Notes under the pieces: generated by a model
The model's input: the letters and a program-made list of their open reading frames with translations, nothing else
Database searches by the model: none
What the model was told of the DNA's origin: nothing
Assembly (NCBI RefSeq): GCF_014646235.1
Contig: NZ_BMNB01000013.1
Location: 62,001 to 126,000, forward strand
DNA: 64,000 nt
Direction of reading: 5' to 3'
Origin: Micromonospora sonchi
Lineage (GTDB): Bacteria > Actinomycetota > Actinomycetes > Mycobacteriales > Micromonosporaceae
Translations under genes and position numbers: made by a program
Shown here: positions 18,953 to 28,595 of the stretch, piece after piece
Layout: every line of letters starts with the position of its first letter
How positions within the stretch are numbered: position 1 is the first letter of the stretch

Positions 18953-21142
18953 TCAGAGCGAGTTGGCCGGGGCGGAGGGCTGGGTGGGGGTCAGGCCGGT
19001 ACGGCGGAGTTTCTGCCAGCCGAGGCGGCCACCGGTCAGGGCGGTGACCATCGACTGGATCATTACCAGGTACATCAGCTGGCGGTACGCGAACTGCTGC
19101 AACGGCAGCACCCACAGCACGCCCAGCTTCTCCCGGTCGAGCCGGAACGCCACCACCGCGGTCAGCATCTGCAGGCCCAGCATGACCAGCCAGGCCACCG
19201 CCGTCGCGGTCCGGTCGAGGAAGAACAGCCCGTAGAGCGCGAGCAGGTCGATCACCGGTGCCAGCAACGGCAGGAGCACCCCGAACAGGCTGAGGAAGAG
19301 CAGACAGCGGCGGGTGAACCGGCCCGAGGCGCCGCCGTCGGTCAGCGACCGGCGGTGTTTCCACATCGCCTGCATGGTCCCGTAGCTCCACCGGTACCGC
19401 TGCTTCCACAACTGGCCCAGCGTGGTGGGTGCCTCGGTCCAGGCCCGCGCCGTCTCCTCGTAGACGACCTTCCAGCCGGCCCGCCCGATGGCCATGGTGA
19501 TGTCGGTGTCCTCGGCCAGGGTGTCGTCGGTCATCCCGCCGGCGTACGCCAGGGCCTGCCGCCGGAACGCACCGATCGCCCCGGGCACGGTGGACATGCA
19601 GCGCAGCGACTCGTAGAGCCGGCGATCGAGGTTGAAGCCGATGACGTACTCGATGTGCTGCCACTTGGCGATCAGGCCGCCGCGGTTGCCCACCTTGACG
19701 TTGCCGGCGACGGCGCCCACCTGCGGGTCCGCGAACGGCTGCACCAGTCGCCGCACCGAGTCCCGCTCGAACACGGTGTCGCCGTCGACCATCACGATCA
19801 GCTCGTGCCGGGCCAGCGCCACCCCGGTGTTCAGCGCGCTCGGCTTGCCGCCGTTGGGCTTGCGGACGACCCGGACGTTGGGCAACCCGAGCCCCTCGGC
19901 GATGTCCGCCGTTCCGTCGGTGGAGCCGTCGTCGACGACGATCACCTCGATTCCGCCCGGGTGATCGCCGCCGGCCAGCGAGCGGACCGCCGCGGCGATC
20001 CCCTCCTTCTCGTTGTACGCGGGCACGATCACCGACACCGGTTCGGTCACCGGCGGCCCCCACGCCCAGTCCTTGGCGCGACGTCGGCGGGCGTGCCGAC
20101 CGGCGAGCACGAACAGCAGCACGCTCCGCCCGATGGTGAGCACGCCCACCGCGACGAAGAGCCACCCGAGCAGGCCCAGCGTCCGGTCCGCGCCCTGCAC
20201 CGCCCAGATCAGCATCCGGCCGCGCCAGCGCTCGTCCGGACCGGCCGCCAGGCCGGCGTCCACCCGGTGGTCGACGCCGGCCTCGGCGAGCGCGAGGTTC
20301 AACCCCTCGGTCACCGTGACGAACCGGTAGCCGCGTTCCTTCATCAGCGGAATGAACCGGTCGAGGGCCGCGACGGTCTCGGCCCGGTCACCGCCCGCGT
20401 CGTGCCAGAGCGTGACGGCACCCGAGTACCCCGAAGGCGTCACGTTGGCGACGATCTGATCCACCCCGGGCAGCGCCCAGTCCCGGCTGTCGGTGTCGTT
20501 GAGCACGCTCAGGTAGCCCAGGTCGCCGGCGTGGCCGAACACCGGCCAGTCCAGGTCGTCGATGGCCGCCGCGTACGAGGAGTACGGGAACCGGATCAAC
20601 GAGGTACGCACCCCGGCGGCACTGGCGATGACCAACTGGGTCTGGGCGTACTCCATCCGGCGCCGCCACCCGGGCAGGACGGTCAGGTCCGGGTGGGTGA
20701 AGGTGTGTACGCCGAGCTCATGGCCGCCGGCGGCCAGTTCTCTGACCAGATCGGGGTGGCGAGCCACCTGCGAGCCGACCACGAAGAAGGTCGCCGGGAC
20801 CTGGTGGGCGTCCAGCACCCGTAGGACCTCCGGGGTCCAGACCGGATCGGGCCCGTCGTCGAAGGTGAGCGCGAGGGTGCGTGGCGGCAACCGGTACGAG
20901 CGGTGCTGCCCGTCCGCGATGCTGATGATCGGGCCACCGGTCGTCACCGCGTCGGGCACCTCGTGCTGTACGCCCTGGCTCTGCCGGCGGTCCGGAGCGA
21001 ACGACGCGTTGGCGTACGCGCCGACCATGAGCACGCCGACCAGCACCGCACCGAGCACGCCGAGCAGGGTCCAGCTCGGTGGCGGTACGACGCGACGGCC
21101 CAGCCGGACCCGGCGGTGCCGCTGCCGCGACGGCTCAGCCAT
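18953..21142 (-). CDS. Fused NodB polysaccharide deacetylase - GT2 polysaccharide synthase
   Basis: A 729-residue membrane protein. TM1 (about 24-44) leads to an extracytoplasmic NodB deacetylase domain (about 85-290) with TFDDGPDP (Asp95, Asp96) and the metal pair HTFTH (His146, His150). A TM at about 322-348 follows. A processive GT2 domain (about 367-600) has DDGST (Asp404), DGD (453-455), EDTD (544-547) and the QxxRW motif QRYRW (581-585), then about four C-terminal TMs. This is a hyaluronan/chitin/PNAG-type synthase joined to its deacetylase. The ATG at 21142 overlaps the upstream gene by eight bases, giving an operon. Confidence 0.92.
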   Translation of the reverse strand: MAEPSRQRHRRVRLGRRVVPPPSWTLLGVLGAVLVGVLMVGAYANASFAPDRRQSQGVQHEVPDAVTTGGPIISIADGQHRSYRLPPRTLALTFDDGPDPVWTPEVLRVLDAHQVPATFFVVGSQVARHPDLVRELAAGGHELGVHTFTHPDLTVLPGWRRRMEYAQTQLVIASAAGVRTSLIRFPYSSYAAAIDDLDWPVFGHAGDLGYLSVLNDTDSRDWALPGVDQIVANVTPSGYSGAVTLWHDAGGDRAETVAALDRFIPLMKERGYRFVTVTEGLNLALAEAGVDHRVDAGLAAGPDERWRGRMLIWAVQGADRTLGLLGWLFVAVGVLTIGRSVLLFVLAGRHARRRRAKDWAWGPPVTEPVSVIVPAYNEKEGIAAAVRSLAGGDHPGGIEVIVVDDGSTDGTADIAEGLGLPNVRVVRKPNGGKPSALNTGVALARHELIVMVDGDTVFERDSVRRLVQPFADPQVGAVAGNVKVGNRGGLIAKWQHIEYVIGFNLDRRLYESLRCMSTVPGAIGAFRRQALAYAGGMTDDTLAEDTDITMAIGRAGWKVVYEETARAWTEAPTTLGQLWKQRYRWSYGTMQAMWKHRRSLTDGGASGRFTRRCLLFLSLFGVLLPLLAPVIDLLALYGLFFLDRTATAVAWLVMLGLQMLTAVVAFRLDREKLGVLWVLPLQQFAYRQLMYLVMIQSMVTALTGGRLGWQKLRRTGLTPTQPSAPANSL

Positions 21143-21800
21143 CGACGCGGGCAGCAGCGTCTGCGCCGACCGGCGGGTCGATGATCGGGGGCGGGCTGAC
21201 GGTCGGTTCGGCGCCGGGTGCCGTCGGCGGTGTGGTCGTCCGGGGCGCACGGGTCTCGGCCGGCGGCGACGACGGGCCCCGGCCGGGTGCCGTCGAGGTG
21301 GCCGGGGTCGAGGGGGCGCGTGCCGGCGTGGCCGACGTGCGGTTGGTCGTGGGGGCGGTGGTCGTCGGCGTGGCCGGTGCGGTCGTCACGGGCGCCTCGG
21401 CGGCGGGCAGCGTGGGCGCGGGAGGCGGCTGCCAGGGCTGCTGGGTCGACTCGACCAGGGGCAGCAACGGCGTGGCGTTGACCGGAGCACCGGCGAAGCT
21501 CGCCACGACCAGCCCGGTGTAGAGCAACCCGATCAGCCCCAGGCCGTACGCGATCCACCGCAGCCAGGAGCGGCGTCGACCGGTGGGGTCGACGAAGACG
21601 GGTGGGGGTTCGGGCACCGTTGCCATCAGGGTGGTGGGGCTGTCTACCCGTACCAGCATCATGGTCGGTCCGTCCACGGCCGGCGGTGCCGGCGCGACCC
21701 GCACGGCCGGCTGCACCACCGTCGCGTCCTGCCCTGCCGGGTGCCAGCCCTCCAGCGCGTCGGCCTTCGCGTTGGCGCTGGTGAGGCGGTCCCGGTTCAT
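21135..21800 (-). CDS. Single-TM protein with a long Pro/Thr-rich extracytoplasmic tail
   Basis: A 221-residue protein of no recognised family. A cytoplasmic N-terminus of about 75 residues precedes one TM (WIAYGLGLIGLLYTGLVVA, about 82-100). A low-complexity Pro/Thr/Ala tail of about 110 residues then runs to the C-terminus and looks like a cell-wall-spanning spacer, possibly O-glycosylated. Its 3' end overlaps the start of the deacetylase-synthase gene by eight bases, so it is probably an accessory or export-linked partner of that enzyme (inference from position only). ATG at 21800; no strong ribosome site. Confidence 0.75.
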   Translation of the reverse strand: MNRDRLTSANAKADALEGWHPAGQDATVVQPAVRVAPAPPAVDGPTMMLVRVDSPTTLMATVPEPPPVFVDPTGRRRSWLRWIAYGLGLIGLLYTGLVVASFAGAPVNATPLLPLVESTQQPWQPPPAPTLPAAEAPVTTAPATPTTTAPTTNRTSATPARAPSTPATSTAPGRGPSSPPAETRAPRTTTPPTAPGAEPTVSPPPIIDPPVGADAAARVDG

Positions 21801-22212
21801 GGGGCCGCAGTTTAGAAGCGAGCATTCCTCGATCTGCCGGCGGCATCCGCGTTTGGGACGCAAGTTGCATCCGACAAACGCCCGGTCGGAGCCGGAGTGA
21901 CCGGATCGCTGCGGACGGCGACGTACGGCTCGGCCGGTAGGCGGCACCCGACCCCGCGCCCGTCCCGCGCGGCCTGCCCGAATCCCGCCTCGGCCGGCGC
22001 GAACGACCGGGTCGCCGTCCGGCCGGCGGAGACACGGTCGTCCGGACCGCTCACCGACCCCTGGTCGGACGGCCCAAAATAAAGATCCTCTCGGTCGACG
22101 CGCAGGTCGGTGCCCCGCCGACCGGCCCGGCCGTCCGGCGGACCGATGGCCCGCGTCCGGGGGCGTCGAGGGTCCGGGCGGGACCTTCCGGTATCCGGGT
22201 AGCGTGAGTGCC
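21801..22212. other. 412-bp divergent intergenic region before pta
   Basis: No convincing gene. Short open frames on both strands (21812-22054 minus, 21897-22082 plus) have Arg/Ser/Pro-rich translations and no ribosome site. The useful signal is TAGCGT at 22200-22205, seven bases before the GTG at 22213, a plausible -10 box for a leaderless pta transcript. Confidence 0.5.
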
Positions 22213-24296
22213 GTGGCCCGCAGCGTGTACCTGACCAGCGTCGGCTCGGGCGGGGGGAAATCCACCGTCGCCCTCGGACTGGCCGAGCTGCTGTCCCGGC
22301 AGGTCGGCCGGATCGGAGTGTTCCGGCCGCTGGTCGCGCCGGATCCGCCCGACCCGATCCTCGCCCTGCTCACCGAGCGCTACCGGGTCGGCCTGCCGGT
22401 CACGGAGCTGCACGGCGCCACTTACGCCGAGGCGACCGCCCTGGTTGCCGACGGTCGCCGGGAGGAGCTGATCTCCCGGATCGTGGAGCGCTACCGGGAG
22501 GTGGAGCGGCAGTTCCCGGCAATGGTCGTGGTGGGCAGTGACTTCGCCGGTGCCGGTGCCGGTGACGGCCCCCGGGAGCTGGCCTTCAACGCCCGGCTGG
22601 CCACCGAGTTCGGCAGCGTCGTGGTGCCCGTGGTGGACGGCTTCGAGCAGTCACCCGACACGATCAGCGCCGCTGCCCGGGGCGCGTACCACGACGTGGC
22701 CGACCTCGGCGCGACCGTGCTCGCGGTGCTCGCCAACCGGGTGCCGGGCGTCATGGCGCTGCCCCGGTTGCCGGTCCCCGCGTACGCGATTCCGGAGGTG
22801 CCGAGCGTGTCGGCGCCGACGGTGGCCGAGGTGGCGGCGGCGCTCGACGCCACCCTGCTCGCCGGTGACGAGACGGCGCTCGGCCGGGACGTGCTCGACT
22901 ACGTGGTCGGCGCGGCGCACGTGCCGACCCTGCTGGACCACCTGACCGAGGGCGCGCTGCTGATCATGCCGGGCGACCGGGACGACCTGCTGGTGGCAGC
23001 GGCTGCGGCGCACGTCGCCGGCCAGGTGTCCCTGGCCGGGCTGGTGCTCACCCTGGGGGTGCCGCCCGACCCCCGGGCGATGCGGCTGGTGGCGGCGCTG
23101 AACGCCCGGCTCGCGGTGCTCTCGGTGACCAGCGACAGCTACCACACGGTGGCCGCGTCGAGCCGCATCGAGGGCCGGCCCAGCGCCGGCAACCCGCGCA
23201 AGGTGGAGGCCGCCCTCGGCGCCTTCGAGGCGCACGTCGACACGGCCGAGCTGGCCGGCCGGCTGCGGGTCAGCCGCTCCGAGCGGGTCACCCCGTTGAT
23301 GTTCGAGTACGACCTGATCGACCGGGCCCGGACGCGACGGCGGCACCTGGTGCTGCCGGAGGGGACGGAGCCACGGGTCCTGCGCGCCACGGAGATCCTG
23401 CTGCGCCGAGGCGTGGCCGACCTGACCCTGCTCGGCCGTCCCGAGGAGGTCGCCCGGGGCGCCCGGGAGCTGGGCGTCGACATCGGCGCGGCCCGGGTGG
23501 TGGACCCGGCGGCCAGCCCGTGGCGCGAGGAGTTCGCCGAGGCGTACGCGAAGCTGCGCGCCCACCGGGGCGTCACCGTCGAGCTGGCACACGACATCGT
23601 GGCGCAGCCGAACTACTTCGGCACGATGATGGTGTCGGCCGGCCACGCCGACGGCATGGTCTCCGGCGCCACCCACACCACCGCGGCGACCATCCGCCCC
23701 GCGTTCGAGATCGTCAAGACCATGCCGGAGGTCTCCGTCGCCTCCAGCGTCTTCTTCATGCTGCTCGCCGACCGGGTGCTGGTCTACGGCGACTGCGCGG
23801 TCAACCGCGACCCGGACGCCGCCCAGCTCGCCGACATCGCCATCTCCTCGGCCGACACTGCGGCCCGGTTCGGCATCGAACCCCGGGTGGCGATGCTGTC
23901 GTACTCGACCGGCAGCTCCGGTGCCGGCGCGGACGTGGAGAAGGTCGCAGCGGCCACCGCCCTGGTCCGGCAGCGCCGGCCCGAGCTCGCCGTGGAGGGA
24001 CCGATCCAGTACGACGCGGCGATCGACCCGGCCGTGGCGGCGACGAAGCTGCCCGGCAGCACGGTCGCCGGCCACGCCACGGTCTTCATCTTCCCGGACC
24101 TGAACACCGGCAACAACACCTACAAGGCGGTGCAGCGCTCGGCCGGGGCGGTGGCCGTGGGGCCGGTGATGCAGGGCCTGCGCCGGCCGGTCAACGATCT
24201 CTCCCGAGGAGCCACCGTGCCGGACATCGTGAACACCGTTGCGATCACCGCCATCCAGGCCGCCGCGCTCACCGACGCATCGGCGGCGGTGCTCTC

Positions 24297-24300
<4 letters not shown>
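22213..24300 (+). CDS. pta: Phosphate acetyltransferase, long form with N-terminal P-loop domain
   Basis: A 695-residue Pta (acetyl-CoA + Pi to acetyl phosphate + CoA). The N-terminal half is the BioD/DRTGG-type regulatory part with a P-loop-like GSGGGKST near residue 11. The catalytic PTA domain (about 370-690) contains RRHLVLPEGTEPRVLRA, NYFGTMMV and SGATHTTA. GTG 22213 is chosen because it lies seven bases after TAGCGT; GTG 22204 is the in-frame alternative and overlaps that box. The stop overlaps ackA as GTGA, giving the classic acetate operon. Confidence 0.95.
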
Positions 24301-25415
<1,115 letters not shown>

Positions 25416-25446
25416 GCCGCCACATCGACCCAACCGGCGGGTCGCG

Positions 25447-25479
25447 TGCCCGGGCGGTGAGGGGGGGGACACCCGGGCA
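25447..25479 (+). terminator. Hairpin after pta-ackA
   Basis: Arms TGCCCGGG and CCCGGGCA around a G-rich loop, 32 bp past the ackA stop and 42 bp before the next start. Confidence 0.5.
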
Positions 25480-25520
25480 ACGGCACCCGGGTGGGTGCGC
25501 CGGGGCCCTACCGTGATGCC

Positions 25521-26435
25521 GTGGATGTTGTTCCACGGCGGCTCGTCGCGTCGGCGATGGCTCTGCTGATGGCTCTGCTGATGGCCGGGGTGACCGGCTG
25601 CGCGGCGACCGGCGACCCGGCCGGCCGGGTGACGCCGACCCGGGCGGCACCCCAACTGCAGTACGCGGTGGCCGTCCGGACGTTCGTCGTCGACCCCGGC
25701 TCGGCGCGGCCCCTGCCGGTGACCCTCTGGTACCCGGCGCAGGGCAGTCGGGTGGCCGACGGGCGGTTCCCGGTGGTGCTCTACAGCCACGGCCTGGCCA
25801 GCCTGCCCGAGCTGCACTCCGGGCTGACCGCCCGCTGGGCCGCCGCCGGTTTCGTGGTGGCCGCTCCCGCGTACCCGCACACCCGACGCGGCGCGGCCCG
25901 TTTCTCCCGGGCCGACGTACGCCATCAACCGGCCGACGGATGGCGGGTGATCCGGCACCTGGTCCAGCTCGACCGCCGAGCCGGCGACCCCCTCGCCGGC
26001 CATCTCGACGTGCAGCGGATGGCGGCGGCCGGTCACTCGGCAGGCGGCTTCACCACGGCGGGCATGTTCACCAGTGGGCACCCGGTCAGCCTGCGCGCCG
26101 GCATCGTGATCGCCGGCGGTGGAATGGCGGGCAGCTTCGCGGGACCGCCCGCGCCCATGCTCTTCGTGCACGGCACCGCCGACTCGGTTGTGCCACTCAA
26201 CGTCGGCCGGGCCGCCTATCACCGTACGCCCGGCCCCGCCTGGTTCCTCAGTCTGCTCGGGCAGGGGCACGGCGAGTACCTCGTCCCCGGCCGACCCGGC
26301 TTCGCCCAGGTGCTCGGCGTCACCACCGACTTCCTCCGGTGGACCCTCTACGGCGACCCGGAGGCCGCCCGTCGCCTCCCCACCCACGCCCTGCTCTCCA
26401 ACATCACCTCCTTCGAGTCCCGCCCCACCCGCTGA
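25521..26435 (+). CDS. Alpha/beta-hydrolase lipoprotein (copy 1 of a tandem pair)
   Basis: A 304-residue secreted lipoprotein hydrolase. The signal (MALLMALLMAGVTGC) ends in a lipobox. The fold shows PVTLWYPA, VVLYSHG, the nucleophile elbow GHSAGG (Ser about 175), FVHGTAD and GHGEY (candidate His). This layout resembles platelet-activating-factor acetylhydrolase/dienelactone-hydrolase-like esterases. GTG 25521 lies six bases after TACCGT, so it is probably leaderless. The next gene is a diverged paralogue with the same motifs, indicating tandem duplication. Substrate unknown. Confidence 0.8.
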   Translation: MDVVPRRLVASAMALLMALLMAGVTGCAATGDPAGRVTPTRAAPQLQYAVAVRTFVVDPGSARPLPVTLWYPAQGSRVADGRFPVVLYSHGLASLPELHSGLTARWAAAGFVVAAPAYPHTRRGAARFSRADVRHQPADGWRVIRHLVQLDRRAGDPLAGHLDVQRMAAAGHSAGGFTTAGMFTSGHPVSLRAGIVIAGGGMAGSFAGPPAPMLFVHGTADSVVPLNVGRAAYHRTPGPAWFLSLLGQGHGEYLVPGRPGFAQVLGVTTDFLRWTLYGDPEAARRLPTHALLSNITSFESRPTR

Positions 26436-26440
26436 CTCCC

Positions 26441-26513
26441 CCGCGATCTTGCACTTTTCGTCCCCGCAAATCACCCCATAAGCATCTTTTCGGCGACCGA
26501 AACTGCAAGATCG
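26441..26513. repeat. Long-loop inverted repeat between the hydrolase genes
   Basis: Perfect ten-base arms CGATCTTGCA (26444-26453) and TGCAAGATCG (26504-26513), 50 bases apart, with partial pairing continuing inward (TTT..GTC.CCG). The spacer is AT-richer than its surroundings. It looks like a small palindromic mobile-type element and not a terminator. Confidence 0.6.
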
Positions 26514-26572
26514 GCGCGGCGGAGGGGTGGGGGGAGGGGTGGGGGTGGGTGGGGGGGAGGCAGAATCGGGGT

Positions 26573-27544
26573 GTGGGGCGTCGTGTCGGGTCGGCTCTGC
26601 TCGCCAGCGCGCTGGTCACCGGCGCGGTGGTGGGCTGTTCCAGTAGCCGCGACACCGTGCCGCAGGCGACTTCCGCCGCGCCGGCGCCCACCTCGGTCGC
26701 GCCGGAGAAGCCAGCAGTACCCGCCGGCAGCGCGCCGGAACGCGCCTTCGCGGTCGGCGTACGACAGCTGAAGCTGAACCGCGACGGCGATCGGCCGCTG
26801 CCGGTGACCCTCTGGTACCCGGCGGCCGGGCGGGCCGGCGGGCCGCCGACGACCTCGGCCGACGCGGCGGCCGGGAAGTTCCCGGTGGTCATGTTCAGCC
26901 ACGGCCTGGGTGGCCGACCCGACGACTACGCGGAGCTGCTGACCCGCTGGGCGGCGGCCGGTTTCGTGGTCGCCGCGCCGACCTTCCCGCACACCTCCCG
27001 GTCCGGCGACCGCAACGTGCTCGACGTGCTCAACCAGCCCACCGACGTGTCGTACGCGCTGACCCGGGTGCTCGCCCTCGACGCACGTGAGGACGACCCG
27101 CTGCGCGGACGGCTGGCGACCGACCGGGTAGCCGCCGCCGGGCACTCGGCCGGCGGGGTGACCACCATCGGCCTCTTCACCACCGGTCGGGACGAGCGGC
27201 TGGCCGCCGGGATCGTCCTCGCCGGCACCGCCCTCGGAGTGGGCACCGCCTTCGCCGGCGCCGCGGCACCGCAACTCTTCGTGCACGGCGAGGCCGACGA
27301 GGTGGTGCGGTACGCCGCCGGCAGGGCCGTGTACGACAAGGTGCCCTGGCCGAAGGCGATGCTCAGCCTGCCCAACGGCGACCACGGCCGAGCCCTGCTG
27401 CGCGACGGCCCCTCGCTGCGGGTGGTGGCTGACACCACCATCGAGTTCCTACGCTGGGCCCTCTACGGCGACGCCGATGCCAGGGCCCGCATTCCCGCGG
27501 CCGGCGCCCGCAACGGCATCGCCACCCTCGACGACCGCTTGTAG
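26573..27544 (+). CDS. Alpha/beta-hydrolase lipoprotein (copy 2 of a tandem pair)
   Basis: A 323-residue paralogue of the upstream gene. It has a signal peptide with lipobox (VTGAVVGC), a Ser/Thr/Pro-rich linker, PVTLWYPA, VVMFSHG, GHSAGG (Ser about 187), FVHGEAD and GDHG. GTG 26573 is in frame with these motifs and lies six bases after CAGAAT; the overlapping GTG at 26571 is in another frame. Both copies keep all catalytic motifs, so neither looks dead. Likely an extracytoplasmic esterase; substrate unknown. Confidence 0.8.
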   Translation: MGRRVGSALLASALVTGAVVGCSSSRDTVPQATSAAPAPTSVAPEKPAVPAGSAPERAFAVGVRQLKLNRDGDRPLPVTLWYPAAGRAGGPPTTSADAAAGKFPVVMFSHGLGGRPDDYAELLTRWAAAGFVVAAPTFPHTSRSGDRNVLDVLNQPTDVSYALTRVLALDAREDDPLRGRLATDRVAAAGHSAGGVTTIGLFTTGRDERLAAGIVLAGTALGVGTAFAGAAAPQLFVHGEADEVVRYAAGRAVYDKVPWPKAMLSLPNGDHGRALLRDGPSLRVVADTTIEFLRWALYGDADARARIPAAGARNGIATLDDRL

Positions 27545-27556
27545 AACCGCGGCGGC

Positions 27557-28510
27557 TCAGGCGGTGTGGTCGATGACGACCTTGCCGAAGACGTCTCCGG
27601 AGTGCAGGCGGGCGAAGGCGTCCGCCACCCGGCTGAACGGCACCACGCTGTCCACCACCGGTCGGACGCCCCGTTCCGCGCAGAACGCCAGCAGGTCGGT
27701 CAGCTCTCCCGGCGTGCCCATCGAGGTGCCCAGGATCTCCAACTGCATGGCGAAGACCCGGCGCAGGTTGAGCTTCGGTTCGTGCCCGGCGGTCGCGCCG
27801 GCGACCACGATCCGGGCCCCGGGCGCGGCGGACTTCAGCGAGTGGTCGAAGGTGGCCGCGCCGACGGTCTCGACGACCACGTCGACCCGTTCGGGCAGCC
27901 GCGCGCCGGGTTCGACCGCGGTCGCGCCGAGCTGGGCGATGCGCTCCCGCTTGACCGTGTCCCGGCTGGTCGCGTACACCCGTTTGCCCATCGCGGCAGC
28001 CAGCGCGACCGCCGCGGTGGCCACGCCACCACCGGCGCCCTGGACCAGCACGGCGTCGGCCTCGTCGACGCGGCCCTTGGTGGTGAGCATCCGCCACGCG
28101 GTCAGCCAGGCGGTCGGCAGGCACGCCGCGTCGGTCGCCGCCAGGCCCGCCGGCAGCGGCAGCAGATTCGATCGGGGTACGGCCACCCGCTCGGCCAGGG
28201 TGCCCGGGAAGTGCTCGGAGAGGATCGACACGCCGCGCGGGTCACCTGCAGTGGCCACCACCGGGTAGACGACCACCTCGTTGCCGGCGGGGTCCGTCCC
28301 GGCCGCGTCACAGCCCAGGATCATCGGCAACTGTTCGGCGCGCAGCCCCACGCCCCGCAGCGACCAGAGGTCGTGGTGGTTGAGCGAGCTGGCCGTGACG
28401 CGCACGACCACCCAGTCGTCATCGGGCAGGCTCGGCTCGGGCTGCTCACCGACGGTGAGTGCGGCGAGCGGGTCGGCGTCGTCGAAACGGGAGGCGAAGG
28501 CGGCACGCAT
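27557..28510 (-). CDS. Zinc-type alcohol dehydrogenase / quinone oxidoreductase (MDR superfamily)
   Basis: A 317-residue medium-chain reductase. The N-terminal GroES-like domain has SLNHHDLW and GCDAAGTD, and the Rossmann domain has VQGAGGGVATAAVALAAAMG. Structural-zinc cysteines are not obvious, which favours an NADPH:quinone-reductase role over a true alcohol dehydrogenase. The ATG at 28510 lies seven bases after TACGGT on its strand (leaderless type). An in-frame extension upstream is encoded by the paired-hairpin repeat and is not part of the protein. Confidence 0.85.
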   Translation of the reverse strand: MRAAFASRFDDADPLAALTVGEQPEPSLPDDDWVVVRVTASSLNHHDLWSLRGVGLRAEQLPMILGCDAAGTDPAGNEVVVYPVVATAGDPRGVSILSEHFPGTLAERVAVPRSNLLPLPAGLAATDAACLPTAWLTAWRMLTTKGRVDEADAVLVQGAGGGVATAAVALAAAMGKRVYATSRDTVKRERIAQLGATAVEPGARLPERVDVVVETVGAATFDHSLKSAAPGARIVVAGATAGHEPKLNLRRVFAMQLEILGTSMGTPGELTDLLAFCAERGVRPVVDSVVPFSRVADAFARLHSGDVFGKVVIDHTA

Positions 28511-28536
28511 GATCCGCACCGTAACAAGCGGAGCGG

Positions 28537-28594
28537 GCGTTAAGAAGGGGCCCTTCCTATGCACGAGGCGTTAAGAAGGGGCCCCTCCTTACAC
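28537..28594 (-). repeat. Paired-hairpin repeat, copy 1
   Basis: Two GTTAAGAAGGGGCCC-type hairpins joined by a CCTATGCACGAGGC spacer. It fills the gap between the malic enzyme 3' end and the reductase start. Members at 43.4, 51.8 and 57.0 kb share the same layout. Confidence 0.8.
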
Positions 28595-28595
28595 C

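Noticed and set aside
21812..22082. Small open frames on both strands upstream of pta.
   Set aside because: Arg/Ser/Pro-rich, no ribosome site, overlapping each other; no domain.
28510..28564. In-frame N-terminal extension of the quinone reductase (HRKGPFL...).
   Set aside because: The same KGPFL-type peptide appears wherever the paired-hairpin repeat occurs; it is repeat-encoded and lies upstream of the leaderless start.
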